Notes under the pieces: generated by a model
Database searches by the model: none
What the model was told of the DNA's origin: nothing
The model's input: only the letters and a program-made list of their open reading frames with translations
Shown: positions 48,740 through 60,119 of the stretch, in pieces
Numbering within the stretch: the stretch's first letter is position 1
Layout of the letters: each line of letters opens with the position of its first letter
Source: Ctena decussata
Taxonomy: Eukaryota > Mollusca > Bivalvia > Lucinida > Lucinidae
Assembly (NCBI GenBank): GCA_963989385.1
Contig: OZ022503.1
Coordinates: 65,198,123 to 65,262,122, forward strand
Direction of reading: 5' to 3'
DNA length: 64,000 nucleotides
Position numbers and translations under genes: made by a program

Positions 48740-51700
48740 GTAATTGCATTTGATTTCCATATAGGAATCCGAGGCTTTTTTTTAAAGGAGCAGTGGCATT
48801 TGACTAAAATTTCGTTGGTAACCAGTTATGGTAGCAACCGTGATAGCCTTGCCAAGAGCTTTTTATACCCCGGACATAGTTTTTGTCATTCCATCCATTC
48901 ATCTGTCCATTCCTTCATCAAATTTACATCAAAATTTGCCTTGAACCTTTCTTGATTGGTTAATAACTTGACGTAACTCCGATTTTATTTTTTGACTGAT
49001 CTCCGTTACCGGTATTTCAGAAAATGACAAAATGAAAAAAACAATGCCCAGAGTGCAATTTCGTTGCTCTACTTTCTTGATTGCTCGTATCTCTGACCAC
49101 ACATCAGATTATTTTCATATTTGGTTCATGATATCTCAGTAGCAATACCCTTGCTGTAAACTAGCTAAGCTCCTGGGTCAGGCCTCAAGGTGGGGCCAGG
49201 GGTCAATAATTGGGACTTAAGCAATCAAGGTTCGGTTCAATGGATGTACGGCTTAAATTACATCCTGAAATTGCCTCTGTACGTCCAAATTGAACATCCA
49301 AGAACTACAGTGCAGGGTTGGATCCAGAAATTTTTGAAAGGGGGTTCAAATTAGCTGAGGGGGTTCGATTTGTGCAGTTTGACCAATTTTTCCTGAAATT
49401 CCCCATGAAAATGAAATAATTAAGGCTGAAGAGGGGGTTCATTTGACCCCCCAGAACCCCCTCTGGATCCGCCACTGCAGTGGCCATCTGACATTTCCTT
49501 TGTTCATCCAAAATCAATACCCTAAACGTCTGAATATGTCATAAAATCTTCCCATTTTCAGCATGTAAATCTGTTGCCAGATGGCGCACAATAATTTCAA
49601 GTCAGGTGTTCTGACATACGCCAATTTTCAGAAATTATTTCATCCTCAAGGTTGGGCGGTTAACCCCCCCCCCCCCCCCCCCCCCCCCCGGTTTTAACCA
49701 GTCATAACTGCCCCGGTCAATACATTACTGGTATATTGTTATTTTTATTGGTTGGTTGGCCTAAGACTTAGTCATTTGGTCACTTTCAGGATTTTTGTGA
49801 CAAATATGTTTGGTGCTGGAATTAATAGCCCTATTTCTTCCCTACTAAAGATAATCATCAGATGGCTTTAAAATGGCTATCACTACAGACTATAGTCTCA
49901 AAACCTTAACACTAATTTCAATATTACAGTTCTTACACCTAACACTTTGTATTTTTGTCATGTAACACAGTACAAAAGTTCCATATGGGGTCTTAAGAGT
50001 TCGTAATGACACTTTGATTTAATTACTTGTTAATCTGATAACTTGAGATAACAGATAAGAATGTTTGAAGAATTTAATGGGTATTATCTTTGACATGCGT
50101 CCTATGGGCTTTGTGAATACCAGTTGACTGACGCTTGTCAGCGAGAATTGTGACTATGTATTTGGCTCCACCTATTGTCCAGTCTGAAGTGTTATATTAA
50201 TACAACAATAGCCTAAGCTCTGCCCTCATTTAGAAATGACATTGCCGGGTGTAAATTAAAGCGACTGTGAGAGTAAACATGATGACAGTTTTATATAATC
50301 CTTTGATCTTGGCGGCTGCTTTGTTAGTTAAAACTGGATCACCACCGTCTTACTGTAATTATACTTAGGCTTGTGAAAAAATGAGGACGCCAAACTGAAG
50401 TGCTACTGTAAACTAATTATGAATCAATCTATTATTACTGAAAAAGAAATAATTTATTTTTGTATGTCATAATTTTTCTGACTCAGGTTAATTTATATCA
50501 ATAACCCACAGTGGCACTTCTGTCCAGTTAATATGCTATTCTTTCGAAGTTATAGGATTGAGGTACCCAGTAAACAAGAATATTTGTCTTTAAAGCAAGT
50601 TGAAATGTGCATACCCTGCAGCCATGGTCATGCTTCATAGTGCAAACTGTTTCCGAATCTGCACTCCCATGCAGCCTAAAGACAGTTTTCATAGAGAATG
50701 ATATTATTTACTTTCAAAACTCCTTATATGCTCTTCTTCAGCCATGCATTTAAGTGGACATATACAACACATGCTGAGAAACGTCTAATAATATGTACAA
50801 TGAAAAATCAGCTTAAGACTGTTATGTCGGTTTTCCATGAAGCATAAAAAGGCAGTTATGGAGCTGAGTTCTAGTTGATCTGATTTCTTTTTCAGCTATG
50901 CATCAGCCCCTCCAGGAATGATAAAGGTACGTCTGTCAAAAATCTTAGGCTGTGCTCTAGATAAGAGGAGTGTTTGAGGATTATTCAGAGATAATTTTTC
51001 TTATTTCTCAACGAAATCATGTTTAGCTTGCCTGAACAAAAGTTCAGAAGTTGTTTTGCGAGGTTTTCCCCAAGTCTGCCTCACACACCAGTTAGGGCTA
51101 TACTATATTTGAGCCGCGACACGAGAAAACCAACAATGTGGTTGTGCGGCCAGCACAGACTCAGATCAGCCTGGGCATCCGCCCAGTCTGATCAGAGTCT
51201 TCGCTTTCCGCATGAAGGTAGCTTAGTCCCTCAGCTACCCTTTAAGCGCTTAGCAAAGAGTCTGATCAGACTGGGTGAATGCCCAGGCTGATCTGAGTCT
51301 GCGCTGGACGGACGATCACATTGTTGGTTTTCTCGTGTCGCGGCTCATTTCATGCCTTGAGCAGACAATGCCTCTGAAGGCATGCTGCACTGCATTTTAG
51401 GATAGCTGTTAACACATCCTCAGTATAGGGACATGTTGTTAGTCAGAATTTGTGAGAAATGCTCCACAGTGGGAATTTTAGGTACCATCCATTATTATAA
51501 TTTTGCATGAGATTTCTCCTCCCAGTGGAGAGATTCCAGTGAGATTTTTAGCAAAATATGGAACAAATCTCTCAAAATCTCAGCCAAAAATGATCCCTGC
51601 ATTCCATCTGTATCTTTAAAAGGCATAACTACATTTTATTAATTAACTAAGTAATATATAGCACTTTTACTGGGAAATCGGTCTGTATCATACTGGTGAC

Positions 51701-54700
51701 GTTTCTTTTTTCATACAGTATGACCTCTGCTTAATACAGCTTGACCTCCTACCTATTCGGTTGACCTCCTGTCATATTGATTAAAACCTTCGACCTATAC
51801 GGAAATCCACACATCCAATTGGTTAAAAGTTCTGGTCATGCGAGGGCGCTCTCCAGGCTGGATGACAGCGGCGTAAACATCAATGGCGGCGGCCAGTTAA
51901 CTGTGTAATTGTGCAGATGTATTAAAAGTTGATTAATAAAAATGTCATTAATCAAGTGATTTCGTATGGGCCCAGTTACAGGTCCTCGGTCAGCTATATT
52001 GGCCCTCGGCCTTCGGCCTCGGGCCAGTACAGCTAACCTTCGACCTGTAACTGGGCCAATACGAAATCACTTAATAACATTATAGTAATACCACACTTTT
52101 CCAATTTTAGGACAGTTACTGTAAGTTTTTAGGTGTTAGAATTTCTAGAATATTTACGGTATTAATACACCATGGATCATTGTTCCAGGAACAGCGAGAC
52201 AGACCAGAAGACAGCATACCTGACCTACCAGAGAACAAGCAGGCTAGAGACTTCCTGGCTCAAGCCCCAAGTAAGGGTCTCTGGATGCCTCTTGGGAAAG
52301 AGGTGAAAGTGATGCAATGTAAGTAGAAATTCAGTCAAACCTGGTTATTGGGTCACCTCTATAGGGTGGGTATCTTTCATCAGCAGCCACCTTTTCAGGA
52401 TCCATTACACTAAAACTTGAGGAGGGGTAACTTGTCTTGTACAGGCACTTGGTTGTCATCTTAAGACAGGATTGACGGTCAAACCTTTAGTAAAGGAGAG
52501 GAACTAAATAAGCAGTGCCTGCTTCCATTCCCATCCTTAAACTTATTCCAAGTATATATTTGCAGGCTTACAAGTAGTCCTACTTTTCCCTACTTTTCCT
52601 ACTTTTTTGCCCTGTTCCTACTTTTTTCCTACTTTTTTCTAAAATATTCCTACTATTCCTACTTTTTGAATGAAAATGAAAATAAAAAATGTATATTTCA
52701 AAATATTTTAGTCTGTTGCAGAATGAAACATGCTACATGATATAAGGACTGATGGTATATTCTATTGATGAGTTTCTTACAGTCTTTGAATATGCTACTG
52801 TTGATCTCTTATGCAGTGGTGCCTTTCTGGAAATGTATTGAACATTTTGAACATGCATGTTGCTTAATGTAAATGATGAGGCCCTCCCAAGGGTTTTGGG
52901 GAGCATGGCCATTTATTTTCAGGGAGCTGGGGAGCACTAGCAATTATTTTCAGGGCGCCAGGAAGCAAGCTCTTAATTTTGAGGCGCTGGGGAGCACTGT
53001 CAGAATGTGATTTTCTAAATTGTTTTGGGCTTCTGGGGGGCACAGCCCCCCAGACCCCCCATTTATACATGAATAGATATCATTTTAGTCATTCTTTTTA
53101 AGCCAAAACAAATTCTGATGGGCATTCAGACTTGCAAAGGCTAGCATTTCGGGAGCTGACTAGAGGTAGAAATGACTGCTTTTACTCATCTTGCAGTTGT
53201 TGTGCTTGTTAGTCAATTTACAAAGTAAGGTGTTTTTAATCGTATACTCATTCTAATGCATGTTCCACAGAAAGACATTGGGACGCTGTCCATTCTGCTC
53301 TGAAATTGAATTTCTGACTGCTCTCATTCCTTGTGCCCTGACAGATCACACTCAGGTCCTTCTATTTCATTTAAACTACCATTATATCTTGTTCAAAGCA
53401 GCATTTTCATACAAGCATCTTACCACCTGGTTCTCATTCTCTCTGGAACAACATTGAACAGTTCTTTCACTATGTTTTATGGTTTGTTTAAATGTTCAAT
53501 TATTTGATTAATAAATAAAAAAAAAATTCAGGTTTACAGCAGCATGGACAGTAAGATTTCAGAGCCTCCTGAAAATAAACAGCCCTTATATCTTGTGACT
53601 GGAGTTTTTCTGAACTGTTCTGCAGCGTTTAAGTGAGTTGATATATACGGGATTTATTGGTAAGTTTGTATAAATAATTCCTACTTTTTATCATAATATT
53701 CCTACTTTTTTCCTACATTTTTCATGAAATGATTCCTACTTTTTTCCTACTTTTTCATGAAAAGCCACTTGTAAGCCTGTATTTGTGTCTTGTTTGTAAA
53801 TATGGAAGCAAATAAATATGTTTAAACCAAGCCTTTAGTAAGTGGTTAGCCATGGAAAATGTTTGAGGCAGGTGACACCTTAAATGAAGGCTCTGAGCAC
53901 ACTGCACTGTGCACATACACACAGTGTTTAACATACCCGATACTAATCTCAGTCGGGAGATCAAGAAACAGTTAATAGTTTATAGAACTTCTGGCTAAAT
54001 AATGCTACCAAGTTTACAATAAATATTTAGAGTTTTTAGACAGTGGTACCTAAAACAAACAGTGCAGACCTAGATCAGACTGCTCCATGACCAGGAGATA
54101 CATGTACACTGTTTGCCAATTATGATGTTATAGTAACTGTTTTATCAAACATCCAGTTTGAAGATTGACAAAACCAATTCAAGACTGATTGACATCTCCA
54201 GATAGTTACTGTGTTTCTTCAGTTATAGGACAGAGGTGTTTCCCTTCCAAAACAATTTCAAAAATCTAGATCCATCTTACAAGATGGATCTAGATTTTTG
54301 GGATTGTTTTGGAAGAGAAAACCTCATATTATAGCAGAATTTCATAAGACTGATATAGATATTTGGGGTCATTCTAGAGAGCGGAAAACCTTGTTTTGTA
54401 GCAGAATAAATATGGTATTGAAAATATGCTTATATTTGTTTTACTTTATTTTCTAGGTTGGAGATGTAAGGGTTTCGGTCATCGAACAGGAGACAGAGAG
54501 TGCCCTATGTTTGTTTCTGGTAGCATGCAAACAGAGAGGTTTAGATGGGTGAGCAGAATGTTTGGGGTAGCATTTCTTGCCAGTTTTATTATTGCCTCCC
54601 TTCTCAGTGGGGCATAACTCTGCAAATTCTTTCCTCTAAGAGTAGACCCATTTTGAATGGCAGATCTTCTAATTAGGAAGCCAGTATTAAAGCACAAAAG

Positions 54701-57564
54701 TTAAATACAGGCCAAGTTCGATATCTCGAATTCCAAGGGAATGGAGAACCCACTTCGAGTTTTCCGAAGTTCGAGATAGGCAAATTGTGACGTCACCAAA
54801 ATTTTTGTTCTATACATGTACAATATCTTAACTTTCGTAGAGTCAGTATTTCTACAAAACGTGTGCAGCACGAACATAGTAAAACTGTTTCCACCGAAAA
54901 CGGGATTGTTACTAATAGCCCGCATCAAAGAGCGCAGCTCAATACTGTTCAATCAATTAAATTTCAAAGGCGCCTAATTGACAGAACTTTCCAATCAAAT
55001 GCACCTGACCTGTGACGTATACGTGGTTCAAGGTCAATTAACTTACACACAAAAACAGCTGATCAACAAAACAATTTCTGCATCATTTCGCGCAATCATT
55101 GGATAATTATTGGATAATTTGGGATAATTGATTGAACTGCGATCAATTAAAGACAATTGTAAATCGTTCTTTTTCATTGTTATTGTTCGATGTTTGTACC
55201 AATTTGCTTAAAGACAAAAATATGCAGGTTTTTCATTACCGCAAAACGTCTACACAAAATGGCCGTCATTTTCTTTCCATCGTTTCGGCGATACATTTTG
55301 ACTTCAACACAAACAGTGGTAAAACACATGGAAAGTGTCGGAGGGGAATCAAAAATCACTTCGATACAGCAGTGTTTTCATTATAAGCGAGTTCGACACA
55401 ACGGAGGTCGAAATGCAATATTATATGGGGGGAATGTTCGGGAATGGGAGATCACTTCGACACCAGCAGGGTTTTCGAGATAAGCAAGTTTGACACAACG
55501 AAGTTGGCCTGTAGTCTGAAAAAAAAAATGCAGAAAATATGGAAGTGTATTCATTCACCTGCCATATAAGGGCAGAAAATTTTGCTGTTTCTGTCTTGAC
55601 TGGTATTTGCAGAATTTTGAGGTATACGCGTAAGCACAGAGCATCTTTATATTTAGGGAAATTTTTATTCAAACTGTCATAAGTTTTGAACAACCAGGCC
55701 CTGATGTGTGCCTTCACAGTTTACTACAGCACAGCTTCATTACAGTGCTGTTCATTATATCACTATTTTGAATATAATGCCACAAAGTCATGGCGCCCAT
55801 ATCTTAAGTGCTCCAGGTAAGACATGTATTTGATAAAGTGTGGGATAATAATTATTTTGAAACCATGTTGTAACTCATTTAAATCTCTCAGCAAGGCAGT
55901 TCAAATGATGGGATCACATCATAACGTTTTATGCAGATTTAGCAGAAATTATCTTTGATGATCACCAAATACATGTATTGCCTTTTCTCTTGAGCTCTGA
56001 TTTATATACAGTATAGTAGTTGCTGTAGACGGGGAACTGAGCGGTTTTCACTTGCAAGTGCATACATTATATTCATTCAGTAATAAGATGGGGATTTTCC
56101 CTTCCAAAACAATCTCAAAGATCTAGATCCATCTTGTAAGATGGATCTAGATCTTTGGGATTGTTTTGGAAGAGAAAAACCCATTTTATAGCCAAATTAC
56201 ACGACCAATTTACATACATATGTATGTATTAGTGGTAATTTTGGAAGGGTAAACTCCAGTTTATAACCAAATACATAGGGTATAAGTCTCAGTATGATGC
56301 TGCTCGGTTAAAATACTGTGGCATTCTGTCAACGGGACAACCCCAATCTTTATGTTATAAAGGGGCTATGTATAATGACATTCTAAAATAATTTCATAGA
56401 GTCAAGAGGATCCTATGCATTGCTATCTCAAAGACCAAGAAAGAAAAGACAAAGAGATGAGGTAAATGATATTCTGTGATTTAAATGGCTGTATGATTGT
56501 TGAGGTGAAGGTGAAAGCTAAAAGTGGTGCATAGAATTAGCCAAGACTAACTAGTGAGACCTGTATTACTTTCATGGTGTTGTCATTGGTGTCAGCAGCA
56601 TAAACTTTTGTAAAGTTTTCAGGTTTTGTGATGGTGCGCTGAAAGACAAGACACTGCGTTTTGCTGAATTCTTGTTTCATTCTATCTCTTCTGGAAAAAA
56701 ATTGACATCACAACAATTCTTTCATCTACAAACTTTAGCAAGTCATTTTGTCTTCTCAAGGATATTTTAGTGACTGGTGATGAACATTGCAAATCTGGGT
56801 CAGACTGCTGTACTCTGTTTGCTCAGTAATTTGCCTGGTTATTCATAATATATTACAGTGGCCTACAACAAAGGTTAATTGATCTGCAGACTAGTTGTGC
56901 ATTTTGTTCTAGTTCTTGTCATGCCTGCTTAAGTAGGCATTTGACAGTGGTAGAGTTAACATGAATGTGCACATTTTCAGGGGGAGTAACTTGTCATTTT
57001 CATTTTTGCCTCCTCTCTCTGTGGGGATCAATAATTTGCTCTTCTAGGAGCAGATTCTAGAGGAGCAAATTCTTTCAGTCCCTATTTTAAAAGGGCTTCA
57101 TCTTCAACAGGAATTTACAAAAGCTATTCCCTATATGTAAAAATGGCCAAAAAACATAAAGTGTGTGTGTCTATTTCAGAGTTCAAGAACTGCAAGCCCT
57201 GTTAGACTCCTCCTCTTCCAGTTCTTCTGACAGTGACAGTTCTGACTCATCATCAGATACACAACATAGGAAGAAACACAGCAAAGAACCTGGCAAGGGA
57301 GATAATCATAAACATTCTAAGGGAGATCATGAAACTGACTCATCATCAGATTCAGAACACAGGAAGAGGAAACGGAGGAAAACAAGGCACAGCAAAGAGT
57401 CAAAGAAGGGAGATAAAGATTCAGTAAAGAGTGATAAACATTCAGGAAAGAGTGATAAAAATACTAAACACAATAAAAAGAGTAAAAGGAAACATGATAA
57501 ACACAAAAAGAAGCATCGCAGAAAAGACAATGAAAAACACAAAAACAACAGCAGCAGTAGGTGA
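48672..57564 (+). CDS. RP9: RP9 (PAP-1-like) splicing-associated protein
   Basis: Orthologue of human RP9/PAP-1, a nuclear protein with a CCHC-like zinc knuckle that binds PIM-1 and U4/U6.U5-related splicing factors (known for the human protein). Six exons: 48672-48739, 50896-50926, 52189-52318, 54457-54548, 56400-56461, 57180-57564. All introns are GT-AG, all phases agree, 768 bp, 255 residues. Seen: a basic N-terminus (MGKHKKKRKREEE), then the conserved SFYASAPPGMIK, RPEDSIPDLPENKQARDFLA, KGLWMPLGKEVKVMQCW, a zinc knuckle CWRCKGFGHRTGDRECP, QEDPM, VQELQALLDSS and a long Ser/Asp then Lys/Arg/His-rich tail. The tail is longer than in human (221 residues in total). No break was seen. Confidence 0.95.
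49311..49485. mobile_element. MITE with CAG.G..GGATCCAGA ends, RP9 intron 1
   Basis: CAGGGTTGGATCCAGAAATT at the left pairs with CCTCTGGATCCGCCACTG at the right; GAAAGGGGGTTCAAA also has an inverse, TTTGACCCCCCAGAACCCCC. CAG(T)GG ends suggest hAT, but an 8-bp duplication could not be fixed. Confidence 0.6.
49664..49689. repeat. Poly-C tract (~26 C)
   Basis: Uninterrupted C run followed by GGTTTTAACC, in RP9 intron 1. Confidence 0.95.
50896..50926 (+). CDS. RP9: RP9 exon 2 (31 bp)
   Basis: Micro-exon between acceptor TTTTTCAG and donor GTACGT. Completes Tyr-Ala-Ser-Ala and encodes PPGMIK, matching the human PPPGLIK motif; phase 0 at its end. Confidence 0.92.
51110..51347. mobile_element. Foldback MITE, TGAGCCGCGACACGAG family, RP9 intron 2
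   Basis: Best-conserved copy: left TTGAGCCGCGACACGAG, right CTCGTGTCGCGGCTCA, with CCTGGGCATCCGCCCAG near the left and GGTGAATGCCCAGG near the right. Confidence 0.85.
51954..52072. repeat. 119-bp palindrome with a CGGCCTTCGGCC-type centre
   Basis: AAGTGATTTCGTAT pairs with ATACGAAATCACTT; GGGCCCAGTTACAGGTC pairs with GACCTGTAACTGGGCC; AGCTATA.TGGCCC..G pairs inside; the tip is CCTCGGCCTTCGGCCTCGG. It ends ~115 bp before RP9 exon 3. Confidence 0.85.
52189..52318 (+). CDS. RP9: RP9 exon 3
   Basis: 130 bp from acceptor TTCCAG to donor GTAAGT. Encodes EQRDRPEDSIPDLPENKQ, ARDFLAQAPSKGLWMPLG and KEVKVMQ plus the first base of the zinc-knuckle Cys. Confidence 0.96.
52563..53779. mobile_element. 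1.2-kb hAT-like non-autonomous element, RP9 intron 3
   Basis: Ends CAGGCTTACAAGT and ACTTGTAAGCCTG are perfect inverted repeats, with CCTACTTTTT-rich stretches inside both. TATTTG occurs at 52557-52562 and 53780-53785 as a (possibly partial 8-bp) target duplication. Another repeat with GGGGGGCACAGCCCCCC and GGGGAGCA motifs (about 52875-53065) is nested in it. No transposase. Confidence 0.75.
54241..54320. repeat. Palindromic MITE, TTCCAAAACAAT..ATCTAGATCCATCTT family, RP9 intron 3
   Basis: CTTCCAAAACAAT pairs with ATTGTTTTGGAAG; AAAAATCTAGATCCATCTT pairs with AAGATGGATCTAGATTTTT. A near-identical copy is at 56096-56180 and a diverged one at 60795-60890. Confidence 0.8.
54457..54548 (+). CDS. 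RP9: RP9 exon 4 (zinc knuckle)
   Basis: 92 bp from acceptor TTTTCTAG to donor GTGAGC. Encodes (C)WRCKGFGHRTGDRECP then MFVSGSMQTERFRW. The pattern is C-x2-C-x4-H-x5-C, a CCHC-like knuckle. Confidence 0.97.
54708..55511. mobile_element. 804-bp pogo/Tigger-like element (CAGGCCAA.TTCG), RP9 intron 4
   Basis: TA at 54706-54707 and 55512-55513 flank CAGGCCAAGTTCGATATCTC and an inverse right end, CGAAGTTGGCCTG. Repeated AGTTCGA..TA.GC..G..TTCGA-type units lie inside both ends. A TA target and CAG ends are the pogo-group signature. It has no transposase. Whether the transposase at 36973 could act on it is unknown. Confidence 0.8.
56096..56180. repeat. Palindromic MITE, TTCCAAAACAAT family, RP9 intron 4
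   Basis: CTTCCAAAACAATCTCAAAG, GATCTAGATCCATCTT and their inverses fold completely around TGTAAGA. About 90% like 54241-54320. Confidence 0.8.
56400..56461 (+). CDS. RP9: RP9 exon 5
   Basis: 62 bp from acceptor TTTCATAG to donor GTAAAT. Encodes SQEDPMHCYLKDQERKDKEM and the first two bases of Arg; EDPM is conserved in human RP9. Confidence 0.94.
56960..57150. mobile_element. MITE, GGGGAGTAAC / AAAATGGCCAAAAAAC family, RP9 intron 5
   Basis: TTTGCTCTTCTAGGAGCAG and AGAGGAGCAAATTCTTTC pairs, then AAAAATGGCCAAAAAACATA. It ends about 25 bp upstream of the exon 6 acceptor. Confidence 0.5.
57180..57564 (+). CDS. RP9: RP9 exon 6 (terminal, Ser then Lys-rich)
   Basis: Acceptor CTATTTCAG. Encodes RVQELQALLD followed by serine/aspartate runs, two SDSEHRK/DTQHRKK-type repeats and a Lys/His-rich tail ending NNSSSR, with TGA at 57562-57564. 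The last codons read AGTAG/GTGACA, a possible 5' splice site. If used with the acceptor TCCTGTAG at 57681-57690, the protein would end RYGEQ instead. Confidence 0.93.
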
Positions 57565-57842
57565 CATTAGCCAGTGCCCTCCCTTAACCCTGCTCAAAAG
57601 GTAAGGGAAGCTATTTTGCAAAGGTAGGCAATTCCTTGCCTGCCTTAGCAGAATAGTTACTTCCCTTTTCTGTAATCTTGTCTCCTGTAGATACGGAGAG
57701 CAGTGATTGGCAGTGTTCTTGATACAGATGATACAGAAAATTCTAATAAATATGGCAGACATAAAAGTAATACACAGGTTGAACATGATACAGACAAGAG
57801 CATTTATTACAGTGTGTCTATATGCTACAGACTTAGCAAAAG

Positions 57843-58035
57843 AGGAGCCCTGGTAGCTCAGTAGGTTAAGCGCTGGCCTACTGATCTAGTAGTTGTGGGT
57901 TCGAGCCCCGCTGTAGGCAGGAATCTTTTCAATGTAAACGGGTTCCATTGCACACAGCCTTCTATTATCACCCACCCATCATCTTGATATGACTTATAAA
58001 AGACTCGCAAGTCATCCATCCATCCATCCATCTAT
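57843..58035 (+). mobile_element. tRNA-derived SINE with 12-bp target duplication, RP9 3' region
   Basis: ACTTAGCAAAAG at 57831-57842 and 58036-58047. The head AGGAGCCCTGGTAGCTCAGT has box A (TAGCTCAGTAGGTTAAGCG) and box B (GGGTTCGAGCC); tail (ATCC)n. Different family from the SINE at 42643. Without it the flanking sequence is one open frame (about 57690-58186), perhaps an old RP9 exon or 3' UTR. Confidence 0.9.
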
Positions 58036-58330
58036 ACTTAGCAAAAGTTATGAGAAAGACAGATGCAAACATATGAAATGCAAGAAAGAAAAAGTAAAAG
58101 GAAAAGGAAAGATGATAGGAATAAGACAAAAGCAGTTGAAAGTAAAAATTGTGGGAGGAAATTTTAGTGTTTTATGGAAACTGCTTTAGCAAGTTGGAGG
58201 GATGTAGGGAACACTCTGGCAGTAACTTTATACCATAGAACTGCCAAACATGATTTTTGATGCCTTTTTAGCAAGACTTGGAGGCATCAACAGTTATACA
58301 AATTGCTGTGATTATTGTTGCAATATGCAA

Positions 58331-58336
58331 AATAAA
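58331..58336 (+). promoter_or_regulatory. RP9: Candidate RP9 polyadenylation signal
   Basis: AATAAA followed ~25 bp later by a T/G-rich stretch (ATTTTGTGTTTGTTTTATTT). It is the first canonical signal downstream of the stop codon on this strand that I could see. Confidence 0.5.
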
Positions 58337-58375
58337 TACTTAAAACACATTATATTTTGTGTTTGTTTTATTTTT

Positions 58376-58520
58376 AGCTTGCCTGTATGAATGTAAAGGA
58401 AGAGCTATAGCACTACCCCCGGGGTCGGCGGCATTAGCCAAATGTTAAAGTTTTACATTAGTTTTTTAAGTGATGGGCAAGGCGCTGTCAGGCAAGCTAT
58501 CGTGTCCCACTAACAGGTTC
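58376..58520. mobile_element. MITE, GGGACA.GATAGCTTGCCTG family
   Basis: TAGCTTGCCTGTATGAATG at the left and CAGGCAAGCTATCGTGTCCC at the right pair at their ends. The interior CTATAGCACTACCCCCGGGG is the inverse of that in 20853-20995. Confidence 0.6.
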
Positions 58521-58659
58521 TGTTGATAGAAATCTGCGTATCTCTGAAACCTTATTACATACTCTTTTAGTAGCAGTTCTCATTAAATATTGGTAGGCAA
58601 ATGAAGCATGCTTTGTCAGAAGTCTCAAGAATACTTTTTATGATTATATAATATCATAC

Positions 58660-58905
58660 ATGTCAACATTTTGAATCTCGAAGAGGAGAAAGCATGAAAA
58701 TAATCATTTTCAACAGATTTTTAAGCAAAATTGTGCATGCTCCCAAAGTCAGTTTCCATGGGGGAGATGTTCAGAAGTTTTATAGTCTTTAAAAGAAAAA
58801 TCTTGAAATTCAAACAAAACAGAGAAATGTCCTTAAAATAGGAAAATCTGGCCAAAATAGGGAGACTCATTGTTAATTGGGGAGAGTTGACAGGTATAAT
58901 AATCC
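58660..58905. mobile_element. MITE with TATACCTGTCAAC-type ends
   Basis: CATACATGTCAACATTTTG at the left and GGAGAGTTGACAGGTATAAT at the right pair. CGAAGAGGAGAAAGCATGA and AAATAGGGAGACTCATTG lie subterminally. Confidence 0.5.
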
Positions 58906-58931
58906 AGAAAATAATTGGGACTAACAGTATC

Positions 58932-59350
58932 AGGGTTGCCCCTCTTCCTCCACTTCATAATTCCCGGACTTTTTATATTTTTCAATTTCCAATATCCTTT
59001 AACAAATTAAACTCGGTATAGACTTAATCCTGATAGTGCTAAAGCTATCACTTGAAAATCTGGGGGCTACTATTAAAGGAAAGAATTTGCTCCAAGGGGA
59101 GCAAATTCCTCCCTTTAAAAGGAGCCCCCTATGAGAAGGGAGATAAATACTTTTGTGTATGAATCATCTTTTCTTAAAAGTGTATCCTTTCCCCTTGAGT
59201 AAAATAAGTATATTTCCCGAGATTTTCAATTTCCCCAACTTCTCAAGCCCTTTCCAAATATCCATGACCAATCACAAAATGTCCTGACCCTACCCTGAGC
59301 TGGAAGAAATATCCACTTTACAGAGGTTTTTCCCAGACGCTGACAGCCCT
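58932..59350. repeat. Repeat with CAGGGTTGCC / GACAGCCCTG ends
   Basis: CAGGGTTGCCCCTCTTCCTC resembles sequence near 15890 (CAGGGTTGCCACTTATCCTC). It contains a GGGGAAGCAA-family segment (59080-59200). CAGGG ends hint at hAT; no duplication was seen. Confidence 0.35.
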
Positions 59351-59365
59351 GATATGTTGTGAAAT

Positions 59366-59577
59366 TATGGAACAGGCCTGCTCGGCCCCGGGTAACTGCT
59401 TGACAATCTCTGTCACAGATGTGCTGTAATAACATTTCTTGGATTCTCAATAAATTGACATGAAGAATATCCATTTTGTAACAGGCCTGCTCAGCTGACT
59501 GCTTGGCAGTCTCTGTCGCAGATGGGCTATGATGACATTTCTGGGATTCTAAATAAAGACACATGAAGAATATCCTT
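59366..59577. repeat. Two ~106-bp direct repeats
   Basis: Each unit has GGAACAGGCCTGCTC or TAACAGGCCTGCTC, then TCTCTGTC.CAGATG.GCT, GATTCT.AATAAA and CATGAAGAATATCC. This duplication creates a long open frame on the minus strand (59226-59603) with an internal repeat. I do not regard it as a gene. Confidence 0.65.
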
Positions 59578-59789
59578 TTTATACAAATTTTTACTTGAAC
59601 CATGACGAAGACAAGAAGTTTCTTTTCTTGTAATGTTCCTTTTTTCTAACAAATACTTCTGGAAATGAGGACATGAACTTAATTAAAAAAAACCTACAAT
59701 CTCAAACTTCATAATGAGTTATCTCTACAAACTGTCAAACAAGACTGACACTGATCAATATTTTTCTTCAGCGTCAGTGGCTCAGATAA

Positions 59790-59975
59790 AGTGGCGGGTT
59801 TGATGATGAATGTTGATTAACTGTGCTTAATTCTCTATTAAAACCCATGTTGTGACCCCACATTAGAGCTGCCTTTCTGAAGCAGTTCTAATGAGGGGTC
59901 ACAATGTAGGGCTTTTTTGGAGAATCACAGAAATAGTCACAGATTCACCATCAAAATCCATCCTTGACTTTCAAT
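59790..59975. mobile_element. Palindromic MITE, TGTGACCCCACATTAGAGC family
   Basis: TGTTGTGACCCCACATTAGA pairs with TCTAATGAGGGGTCACAA around CTGCCTTTCTGAAGCAG. Sister copy 150 bp downstream at 60120-60300. Confidence 0.65.
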
Positions 59976-60119
59976 TATACACCGTACTTTTGGCCACTGT
60001 AACTAATCTTGAGTCGTGCCAGCTGAAAATTTACCTTCTAGCATGAGTGTACCCAGAAACAACAGTTTGAATGATTTTATCCAGGGCTTTGCTCTATATT
60101 GGACAACAGGCTCCTAATT

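Larger units (their letters stand above)
48740..50895. other. RP9 intron 1
   Basis: 2.16 kb. Holds a MITE with GGATCC-type ends (49311-49485), a poly-C tract (49664-49689) and otherwise no recognised feature. Confidence 0.6.

Noticed and set aside
48672..48743. RP9 exon 1 as a 23-codon stand-alone peptide ending at TAA
   Set aside because: Splicing at TT/GTAATT joins in phase to exon 2 and recreates the conserved SFY..PPG motif.
54426..54617. 63-codon frame as a separate small membrane protein
   Set aside because: It is RP9 exon 4 read through its donor into the intron; the zinc-knuckle part belongs to RP9.
59226..59603. 125-codon minus-strand frame
   Set aside because: Most of it translates two ~106-bp direct repeats; no motif, no splice partners, no start context.
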